DNA of 33,074 nucleotides from SLRI01 sp036796215. Lineage in GTDB: Bacteria > Pseudomonadota > Alphaproteobacteria > Geminicoccales > Geminicoccaceae. Location of the stretch: the NCBI GenBank assembly GCA_036796215.1, contig DAIRDJ010000032.1:1-33074 (forward strand), given 5' to 3'. Below the pieces are notes generated by a model. That model was given only the letters and a program-made list of their open reading frames with translations, was not told the origin of the DNA and did no database searches. Both the position numbers and the translations under genes were made by a program. Shown here piece after piece: positions 7,587-16,347 of this stretch (within the stretch, counting starts at the first letter, position 1; each line of letters opens with the position of its first letter).

Positions 7587-8462
7587 GTGCCGAGCCCGCC
7601 CGCGCGGCCCTTGCCTGCGCAGACCCTCAAGGGCATCGCCTTCGTCCTGGTCGCCATGCTGACCTTCGCGACCCAGGATGCGATCACCAAGACCCTGGCC
7701 CAGGATCTGGCCATCGCGCAGATCGTCATGGTCCGCTACTGGCTGTTCGCGGCTTTCGCCACCCTGCTCGTCGCGCGCCGGCCGGGCGGCGTGCCGCAGG
7801 CGCTCCGGGCACGGCGGCCCTGGCTGCAGGTCCTGCGCTCGGTGATCTTCGTGGTCGAGATCGGCGTTTTCGCCTGGGTCGTCGGCCGCATGCCGTTGTC
7901 GACCGCGCAAGCCATCTTCGCCGCCTGCCCGTTGATCGTGACGGCCCTCTCGCCGGTCATGCTCGGCGAGGTGGTGAGTGCCCGGCGATGGCTCGCGGTG
8001 ACGGCGGGCTTCCTTGGTGTCGTCATCATCCTGCGGCCGACCGACGGCTTTCTCGATCCTGTGGGTGTGTTGGCGGTGATCGGTGCTGGGATGTTCGCGA
8101 CCTACACCATCCTCACCCGCCTCCTGGCGCAGGAGGACCGGTTCGAGACATCCTACGGCTATGCCGCCTGGATCGGCTGCCTGGTCGCGAGCCTGGTCGG
8201 CCCCTTCCTCTGGCAGCCGCCGTCGGGCGACCAGTGGCTCGGTCTTCTGGTGCTCGGCTGCACCGGCATTTTCGGCCACATGCTCTTGATGAAGGCCTAT
8301 GAGCTCAGCGAAGCGAGCGTGCTGCAGCCCTTCACCTATACCCAGCTGCTCTGGGGGATCGTCATCGGCATGCTCGTCTTCGCCGAGATCCCGGACCCCT
8401 GGATGCTCACCGGTGCTGCGATCGTCGTCGCTGCCGGGCTGGTCGCGATGCGCGGCCGCTGA
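7587..8462 (+). CDS. EamA/DMT-family transporter
   Basis: A 291-residue inner-membrane protein with ten predicted helices in two EamA repeats (about residues 14-140 and 155-290). The repeat entry KGIAFVLVAMLTFATQDAITK, the helix end MPLSTAQAIFAACPLIVTALS and the second-repeat YTQLLWGIVIGMLVFAEIPD are typical of RhaT/EamA drug/metabolite exporters. The transported compound cannot be predicted. The start is GTG at 7587 with a poor ribosome site; no better start lies upstream before the non-coding DnaA-box region. It stands alone as a transcription unit or leads into the desaturase gene 120 bp downstream. Confidence 0.88.
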   Translation: MPSPPARPLPAQTLKGIAFVLVAMLTFATQDAITKTLAQDLAIAQIVMVRYWLFAAFATLLVARRPGGVPQALRARRPWLQVLRSVIFVVEIGVFAWVVGRMPLSTAQAIFAACPLIVTALSPVMLGEVVSARRWLAVTAGFLGVVIILRPTDGFLDPVGVLAVIGAGMFATYTILTRLLAQEDRFETSYGYAAWIGCLVASLVGPFLWQPPSGDQWLGLLVLGCTGIFGHMLLMKAYELSEASVLQPFTYTQLLWGIVIGMLVFAEIPDPWMLTGAAIVVAAGLVAMRGR

Positions 8463-8582
8463 CGGCATCTTGACAGGACCCCGAATTCGGCGTTGCTGAA
8501 GCTCGGGCGACGTGTGACCTCACTGCAAGAGCGCCCCACCGGTCGGACCGGACCGGCAGAACGAGAAAAGGAAAGGGCGACC

Positions 8583-9506
8583 ATGCAGGCAGCGGCCGTT
8601 CCGGCGCGAAGACCCGCCACGATCGAGTGGCCGACCATCGGCCTCGCGATCGCGATCTACACGAGCTTCTTCACCCTCACCTGGTGGCACGCTGCCATTT
8701 CCTGGTACATCCTGATACCCTTGGGCGCCTATGTCGTGGCTTGGCACAGCTCGCTCCTGCACGAACTCGTCCACGGTCATCCAACCCGCAACCGCCGCAT
8801 CAACGCCCTGATCGGCGGTCTGCCGCTGCTGCTCTGGCTGCCCTTCGAGATCTACCGCACGCAGCACCTGCAGCATCACCAGGATGCCAACCTCACCGAT
8901 CCCCTGGACGACCCGGAGAGCTACTACGTGACGCCCGGCCGCTGGCGCCGGCTGCCGGAATGGCGGCGCCGCCTCTTGAGCCTGCGCAACACCCTGGTCG
9001 GCCGGCTGACCATCGGCAGCGTGCTGGTCGTGGCCGAGTTCCTCTGGCGCCAGCTCTGGGCCTTGCGCGCCGACGCGCCCGGGGTGCGCCGCGCCTGGGC
9101 GCTGCACGTGCCGGGCGTGCTGCTGCTCCTGGGTTGGCTCGTCCTCGTCGTCGAGATGCCGCTCTGGCAGTACGGGCTGCTCATCGTCTGGCCCGCCACC
9201 TCGCTGATGCTGGTCCGCTCGTTCCTGGAGCACCAGGCGACCCAGGAGGTCGACCACCGGACGGTCATCGTCGAGGCCGGGCCCCTGATGCGGCTGCTCT
9301 TTCTCAACAACAACCTGCACATCGTGCACCATGCCCGCCCGGCCCTGCCCTGGTACGAGCTGCCGTCGGCCTATGCGGCGGACCGCGCCGCCTGGCATGC
9401 CCGAAACGGCGGCTACGTGTTCGAGGGGGGCTATGCGGAGATCCTCCGCCGCTTCGCCTTTCGCGCCAAGGAGCCGCCGATCCACCCCTTCGTCGATCGC
9501 GACTGA
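8583..9506 (+). CDS. Fatty acid desaturase
   Basis: Membrane di-iron desaturase or hydroxylase, 307 residues. The three histidine boxes are present: HELVHGH (about residue 57), HLQHH (about 96) and HIVHH (about 246), separated by hydrophobic helices. These ligate the two irons that activate oxygen. It would act on acyl chains in the inner membrane. The start at ATG 8583 was chosen over a longer frame from 8493 because of the GGAAAGG ribosome site and the family's usual start. A TTGACA hexamer at 8470-8475 may be the -35 element. A short hairpin (9507-9521) follows the stop. Confidence 0.9.
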   Translation: MQAAAVPARRPATIEWPTIGLAIAIYTSFFTLTWWHAAISWYILIPLGAYVVAWHSSLLHELVHGHPTRNRRINALIGGLPLLLWLPFEIYRTQHLQHHQDANLTDPLDDPESYYVTPGRWRRLPEWRRRLLSLRNTLVGRLTIGSVLVVAEFLWRQLWALRADAPGVRRAWALHVPGVLLLLGWLVLVVEMPLWQYGLLIVWPATSLMLVRSFLEHQATQEVDHRTVIVEAGPLMRLLFLNNNLHIVHHARPALPWYELPSAYAADRAAWHARNGGYVFEGGYAEILRRFAFRAKEPPIHPFVDRD

Positions 9507-9601
9507 GGCCGAAAACCGGCCCGACTGCGGCCTTCTGACGGGTTTGCCTTGGTCCTGTCATGGCTTAGCTACGGCCGCAGGGGAGTTGCAGCGAGAGTGC
9601 C

Positions 9602-10816
9602 ATGACCTACGAGAGGATGTTCGCCGACGCCGTGGGCCGGGTCCGTCAGGAGGGCCGCTACCGGGTCTTTGCCGACCTCGCCCGCAAGGTGGGTGAATTC
9701 CCGACGGCCGATCATCACTGCCCGAAGGCCGGCCCCCGCGAGGTTACGATCTGGTGCTCCAACGACTATCTCGGCATGGGCCAGCATCCGGTCGTGCTGG
9801 AAGCCGCCGGGCAGGCGTTGCGCGAGTACGGCGCCGGTGCCGGTGGCACCCGCAACATCTCGGGCACGACGCATCTGCACGTGCTTTTGGAGCAGGAGCT
9901 CGCCAGCCTGCACGGCAAGGAGGCCGCCCTGGTGATGACCTCGGGCTATGTCGCCAACGAGGCGGCGATCTCGACCATCGCCAAGCTTCTGCCCGACTGC
10001 GTGATCTATTCCGACAGCCTCAACCACGCCTCGATGATCGCGGGTGTCCGGGCGAGCGCCTGCGAGAAGCGCATTTTCCGCCACAACGATCTCGATCACC
10101 TGGAAGAGCTGCTGAGCGCCGAGCCCAAAGAGCGCGCCAAGCTCGTCATCTTCGAGAGCGTCTATTCCATGGACGGCGATTTCGGCCCGCTGCACGCCGT
10201 GTGTGATCTGGCCGAGCGCTACAACGCCATGACCTATCTGGACGAGGTCCATGCGGTGGGCATGTACGGCTCGACCGGTGCCGGGGTCGCCGAGCGCGAC
10301 GCCGTGATGGCCCGCATCGACGTCGTCCAGGGCACGCTGGCCAAGGCCTATGGCTGCATGGGCGGCTATGTCGCGGGCTCGCAGGCGGTGATCGACGCGG
10401 TCAGGAGCTACGCCCCGGGCTTCATCTTCACGACATCCCTGGCGCCTGCGGTGGTCGGCGGCGCCTTGGCCGCGGTCCGCTATCTCAAGAGCTCGAGCCT
10501 CGAGCGGATGGCACAGCAGGAGCGGGCAGCGACCCTCAAGCTCCGGCTCGCCGAGGCGGGCCTGCCGGTGATGCCGAGTGCGTCGCACATCGTGCCGGTC
10601 CTGGTGGGCGATCCCGTCCGCTGCAAGGCCGCAACCGACGTCCTCATGGACCGCCACGCCATCTACATCCAGCCGATCAACTACCCGACCGTGCCCAAGG
10701 GCACCGAGCGGCTCAGGCTGACGCCCGGCCCGCTGCACGACGACGCCAAGATGGACCGCCTGCTCGAAGCCTTGGGCGATGTGTTCCAAAGGCTGGACAT
10801 CAAGTTCGCCGCTTGA
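9602..10816 (+). CDS. hemA: 5-aminolevulinate synthase
   Basis: Catalyses glycine plus succinyl-CoA to 5-aminolevulinate, the first step of the C4 (Shemin) haem pathway used by alphaproteobacteria. At 404 residues it is full length for the family. It shows the N-terminal block YRVFADLARKVGEFP, glycine loop AGGTRNISGT, the LDEVHAVGMYG aspartate that contacts the PLP nitrogen, and catalytic Lys248 in GTLAKAYGCMGGY. The ending ERLRLTPGPLHDD is also typical. ATG 9602 has GGGGAG upstream. The gene stands by itself, followed 23 bp after its stop by a palindromic element (10840-10878) that probably ends transcription. Confidence 0.97.
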   Translation: MTYERMFADAVGRVRQEGRYRVFADLARKVGEFPTADHHCPKAGPREVTIWCSNDYLGMGQHPVVLEAAGQALREYGAGAGGTRNISGTTHLHVLLEQELASLHGKEAALVMTSGYVANEAAISTIAKLLPDCVIYSDSLNHASMIAGVRASACEKRIFRHNDLDHLEELLSAEPKERAKLVIFESVYSMDGDFGPLHAVCDLAERYNAMTYLDEVHAVGMYGSTGAGVAERDAVMARIDVVQGTLAKAYGCMGGYVAGSQAVIDAVRSYAPGFIFTTSLAPAVVGGALAAVRYLKSSSLERMAQQERAATLKLRLAEAGLPVMPSASHIVPVLVGDPVRCKAATDVLMDRHAIYIQPINYPTVPKGTERLRLTPGPLHDDAKMDRLLEALGDVFQRLDIKFAA

Positions 10817-10839
10817 GGGCGCGGGTAACAGGAAGCGAG

Positions 10840-10878
10840 CAGGGAGGATGATCCTCCCTGCACCCACCGGAACGTTGG
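10840..10878 (+). repeat. Bipartite palindrome, copy 1 (terminator-like, after hemA)
   Basis: Palindrome CAGGGAGGAT / ATCCTCCCTG with a 1-nt centre (10840-10860), followed by the tail CACCCACCGGAACGTTGG (10861-10878). It matches copies at 16643-16684, 29574-29622, 30212-30254 and 32725-32766. It lies 23 bp after the hemA stop in the same orientation and probably acts as a terminator or message-end hairpin. Confidence 0.65.
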
Positions 10879-10883
10879 CGGCG

Positions 10884-12170
10884 GTGCGACGAGAGCGCCG
10901 GCGCGCGACGACGAAACCGTGCGTCTTTTTCGGCTTGCTGGCCCTCGTCTTCTGGTTCTGCAGCGTCGCGGCACCGCTGCTCGCGGAGGAAGAACCGGTC
11001 TCGCGGCTCGACCTCTACGTCTTCTGGGGCGAAGGCTGCCCGCGTTGCGAGGACCAGAAGCCGTTTCTGGCCGCGTTCGCCGCCCGCCATCCGGGTCTCG
11101 TCGTCCACAGCCACGAGGTCTGGCTTTCCGACGCCGATCACGCGCTTTTTCGCACACTTGCCCGGGTGCACGGCATCGAGGCCGGGGCAGTTCCCACCGT
11201 TTTCGTCGGTGGGCGAGCCTTCATCGGTGATGCGCCCGAGATCAGGCGGGCCATCGAGGCCACGGTCGCGGCAGCCCTCGCCCGAGCCCCGCCGCCACCC
11301 GCCGGGCCCGTCGAAACCCTCGACCTGCCGCTCTTCGGCTCGCTCGACCTCGCGGCCCGGCCGCTCGTCGTCACCACCCTCGCCATCGCCTTCATCGACG
11401 GCTTCAACCCCTGCTCGCTCTGGGTCCTGACGCTGCTGCTCGGCCTCGTTATCCGCTCGGGCTCGCGCCGCCGCATCGCCCTGGTCGGCCTCACTTTCCT
11501 CGCCACCACGGCCGCCATCTATGGCGGCTTCATCGCCGGGCTCTTCGGCATTCTCGGCCTGATCCTGCATCTCGGCTGGGTCCGCTGGCTGGTCGGCAGC
11601 CTCGCCCTCGCCATGGGCACGATCGACGTCAAGGACTACTTCTGGTTCAAGACTGGCCCCTCGCTGACCATCGCCGAGCGCCACAAGCCCGGCCTCTACG
11701 AGCGCATCCGCGGCCTCTTGGCCCCCTCCCGCTCCGCCCCCACGCTGCTGCTCGCCACCGTCGTCATGGCGAGCGGTGCCGCACTCGTCGAGCTGCCCTG
11801 CACCGCCGGCTTCCCGGTGGTCTGGAACGGCATCATGCTGGAGCACGGGGTGGCCGGGATCGGCTACGCTGCGCTCCTCGCCGTCTATATCGCCGTGTAC
11901 CTCCTGGACGAGCTGATCTTCTTCACCGTCGCCGTCACCACCCTGCAGCTGCAGCGCTTCAGCGAAGGCAATGTCCGCCTGCTCAAGCTCGTCGGTGGCG
12001 CCATCATGATCGCCCTCGGTCTCGTCATGCTGATCCGGCCGGAGTTGATGAGCGATATCGGGGCGACGCTCCTGGTCTTCGCCCTGGCCATCGCCACCGC
12101 CGGCCTCGTCGCCCTGCTGCATCGCTGGTCGCAGGGCGGCGGCAGCAGCACCCGTCCTGCCGGTCGCTGA
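10884..12170 (+). CDS. Thioredoxin-like / DsbD-type membrane protein
   Basis: Predicted thiol-disulphide protein. A signal or anchor helix (FFGLLALVFWF, preceded by RRERRR) leads to a periplasmic glutaredoxin/thioredoxin-like domain with FWGEGCPRCEDQKPF (CxxC), the cis-Pro loop GAVPTVFVGG, then about six to eight membrane helices. Single cysteines in FNPCSLW and ELPCTAGFPV match the membrane cysteine pair of CcdA/DsbD, which carries electrons across the membrane. The start is doubtful. An ATG at 10848 lies inside the palindromic element, with its purines too close; GTG 10884 is just past the element and opens on an ideal signal sequence. It could serve cytochrome c maturation or metal handling. 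Confidence 0.78.
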   Translation: MRRERRRATTKPCVFFGLLALVFWFCSVAAPLLAEEEPVSRLDLYVFWGEGCPRCEDQKPFLAAFAARHPGLVVHSHEVWLSDADHALFRTLARVHGIEAGAVPTVFVGGRAFIGDAPEIRRAIEATVAAALARAPPPPAGPVETLDLPLFGSLDLAARPLVVTTLAIAFIDGFNPCSLWVLTLLLGLVIRSGSRRRIALVGLTFLATTAAIYGGFIAGLFGILGLILHLGWVRWLVGSLALAMGTIDVKDYFWFKTGPSLTIAERHKPGLYERIRGLLAPSRSAPTLLLATVVMASGAALVELPCTAGFPVVWNGIMLEHGVAGIGYAALLAVYIAVYLLDELIFFTVAVTTLQLQRFSEGNVRLLKLVGGAIMIALGLVMLIRPELMSDIGATLLVFALAIATAGLVALLHRWSQGGGSSTRPAGR

Positions 12171-12271
12171 CCGTCGCCAGCCAACAGCGAAAAGACTGCC
12201 GGTAGCCGGGATGAAGGAGCCGGCGCCGTCGTTGTCCTTGCGATGACGACAACGGCAAGGGAGATGTCACG

Positions 12272-12529
12272 ATGCGCCATGCCAACCGCCTGCGGTTCGC
12301 CATCCTGGTCTCGGGGACCTGCCTCTTTCTCACCGCCTGCGGCAGCAGCACCGCCGATCGCGCCTTGAGCGGTGCCGCCATCGGTGCCGGGGCTGGTGCC
12401 GCCACGAGTGCGGCGACCGGTGGCAGCGCGCTCAGTGGGGCCATTCTCGGGGGTGCCGCCGGAGCGGCTGTGGGGGTGGTCACCGACCGGGGCGAGATCG
12501 ATCTCGGGGAGCCGATCTGGCGGCGCTGA
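12272..12529 (+). CDS. Glycine-zipper lipoprotein
   Basis: An 85-residue small lipoprotein. The signal peptide ends in the lipobox LTAC, so Cys becomes the lipidated N-terminus and the protein is membrane-anchored. The rest is a glycine zipper: GAAIGAGAGAATSAATGG then GAILGGAAGAAVGVV, the pattern of Gly/Ala every fourth residue that packs helices in membranes. A short polar tail follows (DRGEIDLGEPIWRR). Similar proteins are often linked with envelope stress, but no specific role can be given. The ribosome site GGGAGA is good. It converges with the lyase gene 18 bp away. Confidence 0.8.
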   Translation: MRHANRLRFAILVSGTCLFLTACGSSTADRALSGAAIGAGAGAATSAATGGSALSGAILGGAAGAAVGVVTDRGEIDLGEPIWRR

Positions 12530-12547
12530 CTGGCCGCAGCACCGGCG

Positions 12548-13567
12548 TCACCCGGCTGCCGCCCGCCGGCCGCCAGGCGATTTGGCTGCCACCGGCGTCG
12601 GGCGGCTTGCCGGCAGATGAATGGCGAAGTCGGCGAAGCGGGCCTCCTGGTCTCGCGGCGAGGCCCAGGACGGATCGCTGCCGCCGAAGAAGGTCGAGAA
12701 CATCAGCCCGTCGATCCGCACGTCACGACCGTGGCGGAAGACGAGGTCGCGCCTCTCGAGGCGAAGCTGGCCGTCGATCCAAACCCGGGCAATGCCGTTC
12801 GCGGCACCCGGGTCGTTCAGCACGATCTCCTGCTCGATCCTGACCCAACGCCCCGCCGGGAAGCGCCAGGCACCGCGGCCGAGGCTCTGCCCGTATCGGC
12901 GGCCGGCTCGGGCACCGGCCTCTGGCAGGTAGGCATAGAGCTCGCCCCGGCCGGCAGCGCGCCACATCAGCCGCGCCGAAAAGCCGGCAGCGGCGGCCGC
13001 CCCGCCGACCGGCCCGTCGCCGCCATAGAGCCCCGGCAGCTTGCCGCCCTGGGCAAAGGCGAAGCCCTCGGCGAAGCGGACCCGGTAGCGCAGGCACGCA
13101 GCGTCGACGCCAGCGTCGAGTCCGGCGCGGCTGACGAAGCCGGCCCCGCCGCGTGGTGCGACACTCGAGGGGTTGATCGAGCCCTCGGGATACCGCACCG
13201 CCAGGACCGGTGGTCCGCCCGGTGCCGCCGTGACCAGCGTGACGTTCTCGGCGACACCCCAGACGCGCGACGGGCGAAAGGCGCGCCAGACCGCGTCGAT
13301 CGCAGCCAGGCCCGGCTCGAGCTCGAGCGGCGACCCATGGGTGTAGCGCTGGCTGCACGATACCGCCTCGCCATGTACCGGGTCGGGCCAGGCAAGGGTC
13401 GCAGCCGAGGACACGGCAGCGCCGGCAACGACGAGGACGAGTGCCAGTGCGAGGCAGAGGAGCGCCCGAAAGCGGGAGCGGGACCGGCGCGCGCCGCGGC
13501 CGGCGCGCTGGCCGCGCTCGTGGACGAGGATGGGGTCATCGCCGACCCCTGGGCCGCGTCGTGCCAT
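12548..13567 (-). CDS. Polysaccharide lyase family 14-like protein
   Basis: A 339-residue predicted secreted or anchored protein. An Arg-rich N-terminus and one hydrophobic helix (ALLCLALALVLVVAGAAVSSA, cut or retained) precede a beta-jelly-roll domain. Characteristic segments are RYRVRFAEGFAFAQGGKLPGLYGG, FSARLMWRAAGRGELYAYLP, WVRIEQEIVLNDPG and GLMFSTFFGGSDPSWASP, which I associate with PL14 (alginate or glucuronan-type lyases). The basic YAYLP and KLPGL segments lie in the likely substrate cleft. The substrate is not determinable. ATG 13567 was preferred over GTG 13573, two codons earlier. No transporter or uronate genes lie nearby. Confidence 0.75.
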   Translation of the reverse strand: MARRGPGVGDDPILVHERGQRAGRGARRSRSRFRALLCLALALVLVVAGAAVSSAATLAWPDPVHGEAVSCSQRYTHGSPLELEPGLAAIDAVWRAFRPSRVWGVAENVTLVTAAPGGPPVLAVRYPEGSINPSSVAPRGGAGFVSRAGLDAGVDAACLRYRVRFAEGFAFAQGGKLPGLYGGDGPVGGAAAAAGFSARLMWRAAGRGELYAYLPEAGARAGRRYGQSLGRGAWRFPAGRWVRIEQEIVLNDPGAANGIARVWIDGQLRLERRDLVFRHGRDVRIDGLMFSTFFGGSDPSWASPRDQEARFADFAIHLPASRPTPVAAKSPGGRRAAAG

Positions 13568-13680
13568 CGCCACTCACCGCCTTTGCGTTCGGCGGAGAGC
13601 CTGCACGATGAAGATTGACGTCCGGTTAATCCGGTGCCACCGACGGCGTCGACAATGCTCGATGATCGAGGGAGAAGCGG

Positions 13681-14634
13681 ATGTCGGTGCGCGCCAACGA
13701 GCGGGTGGCCTGGTTCAACGGCGCGTTCGTGCCCGAGAGCGAGGTGCGGATCCCGTTTCGGGATTCGAGCTGGGTCTACGGCGACGGCTGCTTCGACATG
13801 ACCCGCACCTTCGGCCACCGGCTCTTCAAGGTGAAGGAGCATGTCGACCGGCTCTATCGCTCCCTGAAATACCTGCGCATCGACCCGGGCTTCGGGCCAG
13901 AGCGGATGTGTGAGCTCACCGAGGAGCTGTTCGAGCGCAACCGCCATCTTCTGGGGCCCGATGACGACTACTGGGTCGGGCAGCGGATCAGCCGCGGCGT
14001 GAAGCCGGTCGAGGGCGACAATCTCGACCACCACGGCCCCAATATCGTGCTCGAATGCTGCCCCCTGCCGTTTGCCGACCGGGCCAAGCTGTTCAAGGCC
14101 GGGATCGAGGTGATGGTCCCGGCGCATCGCCGCGTGCCGCCGGATTCGCTCACCCCTCGGGCCAAGACCCACAACTATCTCAACCTGATCGTGGCCGACC
14201 AGGAGGTGCAGTCGATCAATCCCGAGGCCTGGGCCGTGCTGCTCGATGTCAACGGCAATCTCTGCGAGGGGCGGGGCTCGAACATCTTCGTGGTCAAGGA
14301 TGGTGTCATCCTGACGCCGCGCGAGAAGTATGTCCTGCCGGGGGTGAGCCGGCAGACGGTGATCGATCTCGCGGCCGAGCTCGGCATGGCGCTCGAGGAG
14401 ACCGACATCGACCTCTACGACGCCTACAATGCCGACGAGGCCTTCATCACCTCGACCTCGCTCTGCATCTGTCCGGTGGTCAAGATCAACGGTGTGGTGA
14501 TCGGGCCTGCGGGCCAGGTCTGGGGCCCGGCAACGCTGGCGATCGCCGACGCCTACAAGCGCTACGTCGATCACGACTTCGTCGCCCAGTATCTCGATCG
14601 CTATGTCGAGGGGATGCAGGCCCGCGGTTTTTGA
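13681..14634 (+). CDS. Class IV PLP-dependent aminotransferase (branched-chain/D-amino acid type)
   Basis: A 317-residue cytoplasmic aminotransferase of fold type IV. Motifs are FRDSSWVYGDGCFDMTRTF, the substrate-side loop with RLYRSLKYL, the PLP lysine Lys162 in RAKTHNYLNL, the LDVNGNLCEGRGSNIF block that binds the cofactor ring, and LPGVSRQTVIDLA for the phosphate. The ITSTSLCICPV segment is near the C-terminus. It fits IlvE-like, D-alanine transaminase or (R)-amine transaminase groups; the choice among them cannot be made by eye. It starts with GGGAGAAG at proper spacing. A stem-loop overlaps its stop. Confidence 0.88.
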   Translation: MSVRANERVAWFNGAFVPESEVRIPFRDSSWVYGDGCFDMTRTFGHRLFKVKEHVDRLYRSLKYLRIDPGFGPERMCELTEELFERNRHLLGPDDDYWVGQRISRGVKPVEGDNLDHHGPNIVLECCPLPFADRAKLFKAGIEVMVPAHRRVPPDSLTPRAKTHNYLNLIVADQEVQSINPEAWAVLLDVNGNLCEGRGSNIFVVKDGVILTPREKYVLPGVSRQTVIDLAAELGMALEETDIDLYDAYNADEAFITSTSLCICPVVKINGVVIGPAGQVWGPATLAIADAYKRYVDHDFVAQYLDRYVEGMQARGF

Positions 14635-14663
14635 GCGACCCGCCAAAGGGCGGCCGGGTCGCT
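14634..14663 (+). terminator. Stem-loop after the class IV aminotransferase
   Basis: Arms AGCGACCCG (14634-14642) and CGGGTCGCT (14655-14663) are perfect complements, with a further short CC/GG pairing inside. It begins at the last base of the TGA stop. There is no T tract, so it is a weak or Rho-assisted terminator, or a message-stabilising hairpin before the TauE-like gene. Confidence 0.5.
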
Positions 14664-14677
14664 GATCGCCAAGGGCG

Positions 14678-15427
14678 ATGAGCCTTTCGCTCTGGACGAT
14701 TGGCACGGGCTCGGTCGCGATCCTGGCATCCGGCATCCTCAGGGGCTTCACCGGCTTCGGCATCGGGCTCGCGGGCGTGCCACTCTTGGCCCTCGTCGCC
14801 GAGCCGCGCCTCGTGGTGCCGAGCATCATGCTCCTGCAGATCGCAAGTGGTCTGCAGAACCTGGTTCAGGACCGCCGCTACATCGACGTGCGGCTGCTGC
14901 TGCCACTGCTGCCAGGGGCGGTGCTCGGCATCGTGCCGGGGCTCTGGCTGCTGTTGTGGCTCGAGGCCGATGTCGTGCGGCTCGGCATGGGCCTTCTGGT
15001 CGTCGCAACCGTTCTCCTGCTCGCCCGGGGCTTCCGCCTCGATCGCGAGCCCCGACGCCCTACCCTGCTCGCCTTGGGAGTAATATCGGGCGTGCTCAAC
15101 GGCCTTGCCGCCATGGCCGGCCCGCCGATGATCGCGCTGCTCTTCGCGCTCCGCCGACCGCCCGAGATCATTCGGGCGACGCTCGCCGGCCTGTTCATGT
15201 TCACCGGCTTCGTCGGCCTCGGCATGGCGCTCGTGCAAGGCGTGATCGAGCCCGCCGAGCTCTGGTTCGCCCTGGCCCTGCTCCCCGCCCTCTTCATCGG
15301 CCTCGCCCTCGGCGGCCGCCTCTTCGACGGCGACTTCCGCCGCCACTACCACAAGGTCGGCCTCGCGCTGCTGCTCCTGGCCGGGTTCTCCGCAGCGCTG
15401 CGCGGGGCGGTCGGCCTCTGGTCGTAG
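14678..15427 (+). CDS. TauE/SafE-family anion permease
   Basis: A 249-residue inner-membrane protein with about eight hydrophobic helices. The first repeat opens with LRGFTGFGIGLAGVPLLALVAEPRLVVPSIMLLQI, the repeat-defining G-x-x-G-F-G pattern and proline of TauE/SafE (sulfite exporter/DUF81). The second repeat shows LNGLAAMAGPPMIALLFAL. Members move sulfite, sulfoacetate or other organic anions; the substrate here is not known. It follows the aminotransferase by 43 bp with a hairpin between, so co-transcription is possible but perhaps attenuated. Confidence 0.88.
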   Translation: MSLSLWTIGTGSVAILASGILRGFTGFGIGLAGVPLLALVAEPRLVVPSIMLLQIASGLQNLVQDRRYIDVRLLLPLLPGAVLGIVPGLWLLLWLEADVVRLGMGLLVVATVLLLARGFRLDREPRRPTLLALGVISGVLNGLAAMAGPPMIALLFALRRPPEIIRATLAGLFMFTGFVGLGMALVQGVIEPAELWFALALLPALFIGLALGGRLFDGDFRRHYHKVGLALLLLAGFSAALRGAVGLWS

Positions 15428-15609
15428 CACCGGGCGAGCATCAAGGAAGAAAAGCTTATAGCGGTGCCGCCGTCAACGGGGCCTCGGGATCGGCGGCACA
15501 CGACCTTCACGCCGAGCGGGCGCGCGTGAGAAGGCGGGCAGGCGCTCGTCCGTCGACGCCTCGCAACAGCCAGGGTCGACGGCCGGGGATGACCGCCCGC
15601 CCGTTCGCG

Positions 15610-15996
15610 CTACTCGACGCCGTCGGCGAGGAGGAGGTTGGCGGTCGCACCGGTCTGGCGCAGCTTGATCAGCGGTTGATAGTCCTCGTCGTTGTACCAG
15701 GCGCTGGCCGCCTCGGCGGACGGGAACTCGAGGATCGCCATGATCGAGGGTGCGCCCTCGTCGCCCTCGAGCACGCTCGTACCGCGGTCAGCAGCGAGGA
15801 AACGCCCGCCGTGTTTCGTGATCAGGGCGTTCGTGGGTGGACCGTACTCCTCCATCCAGGCGCTGTCCTGGATCTCCAACAGAACAACGACGTAGCCCTT
15901 GGCACCTTCGGCGTCGGCAGCGCCAGGCAGGGACGCGACAGCGATTGCGGCGCCCAGGCCAGCCGCGACTATTGAACGAGAGCATCCGGCCATCAT
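15610..15996 (-). CDS. Exported DUF1330 domain protein
   Basis: A 128-residue protein made of a signal peptide (MMAGCSRSIVAAGLGAAIAVAS, cleaved after ADA) and one DUF1330 domain: GYVVVLLEIQD, Tyr-Gly region EEYGPPTNALITKHGGRFLA, MAILEFPSAEAASAWYNDEDYQPLIKLRQTGA. The last block matches the cytoplasmic DUF1330 at 485-778. Most proteins of this family lack a signal peptide, so the periplasmic location is worth noting. The start at 15996 was chosen for GGGAGG right upstream; the next codon is also ATG. The function is unknown. It is a lone gene between convergent and divergent neighbours. Confidence 0.8.
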   Translation of the reverse strand: MMAGCSRSIVAAGLGAAIAVASLPGAADAEGAKGYVVVLLEIQDSAWMEEYGPPTNALITKHGGRFLAADRGTSVLEGDEGAPSIMAILEFPSAEAASAWYNDEDYQPLIKLRQTGATANLLLADGVE

Positions 15997-16347
15997 CCGA
16001 CCTCCCTGTTGCGAGGCGCATGGCGAGGACCGCCAGCTCTCGACCGTCACCATGACACAAGGGCGCACCCGTGTCTTGCGCCTGCTGCTGCTGCGAGGCG
16101 CTGCCAGCCGAACCGCGAAGCCAGGAAGCCGTGCAGGGTGCGTGCCTGCCAGACCAGGCGGCCACCTCCCTCTTGCAAGCGTTCAGGAACGGATTGCCGG
16201 GCAGGCTCGCCCTGTGACTCGGCGTGGCGGTCTTCTGGTATGGTGCCAGGCGCGGTGGCGGTCGGCGTTGACAGTCGTCGCAGCCGCGTACAGCATCTCG
16301 GGGCGGATGGGCCTTGGGGTGCGGCTATGCGGCAGGATTGACGCTCG
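15997..16347. other. Non-coding gap ahead of the HicB gene
   Basis: 351 bp without a convincing gene. It holds a weak stem (GACAC...GTGTC, about 16053-16075) and a TTGACA hexamer at 16268-16273 that could be the -35 element for the HicB gene 75 bp downstream; the matching -10 is poor. No HicA toxin can be found here on either strand. Confidence 0.3.
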
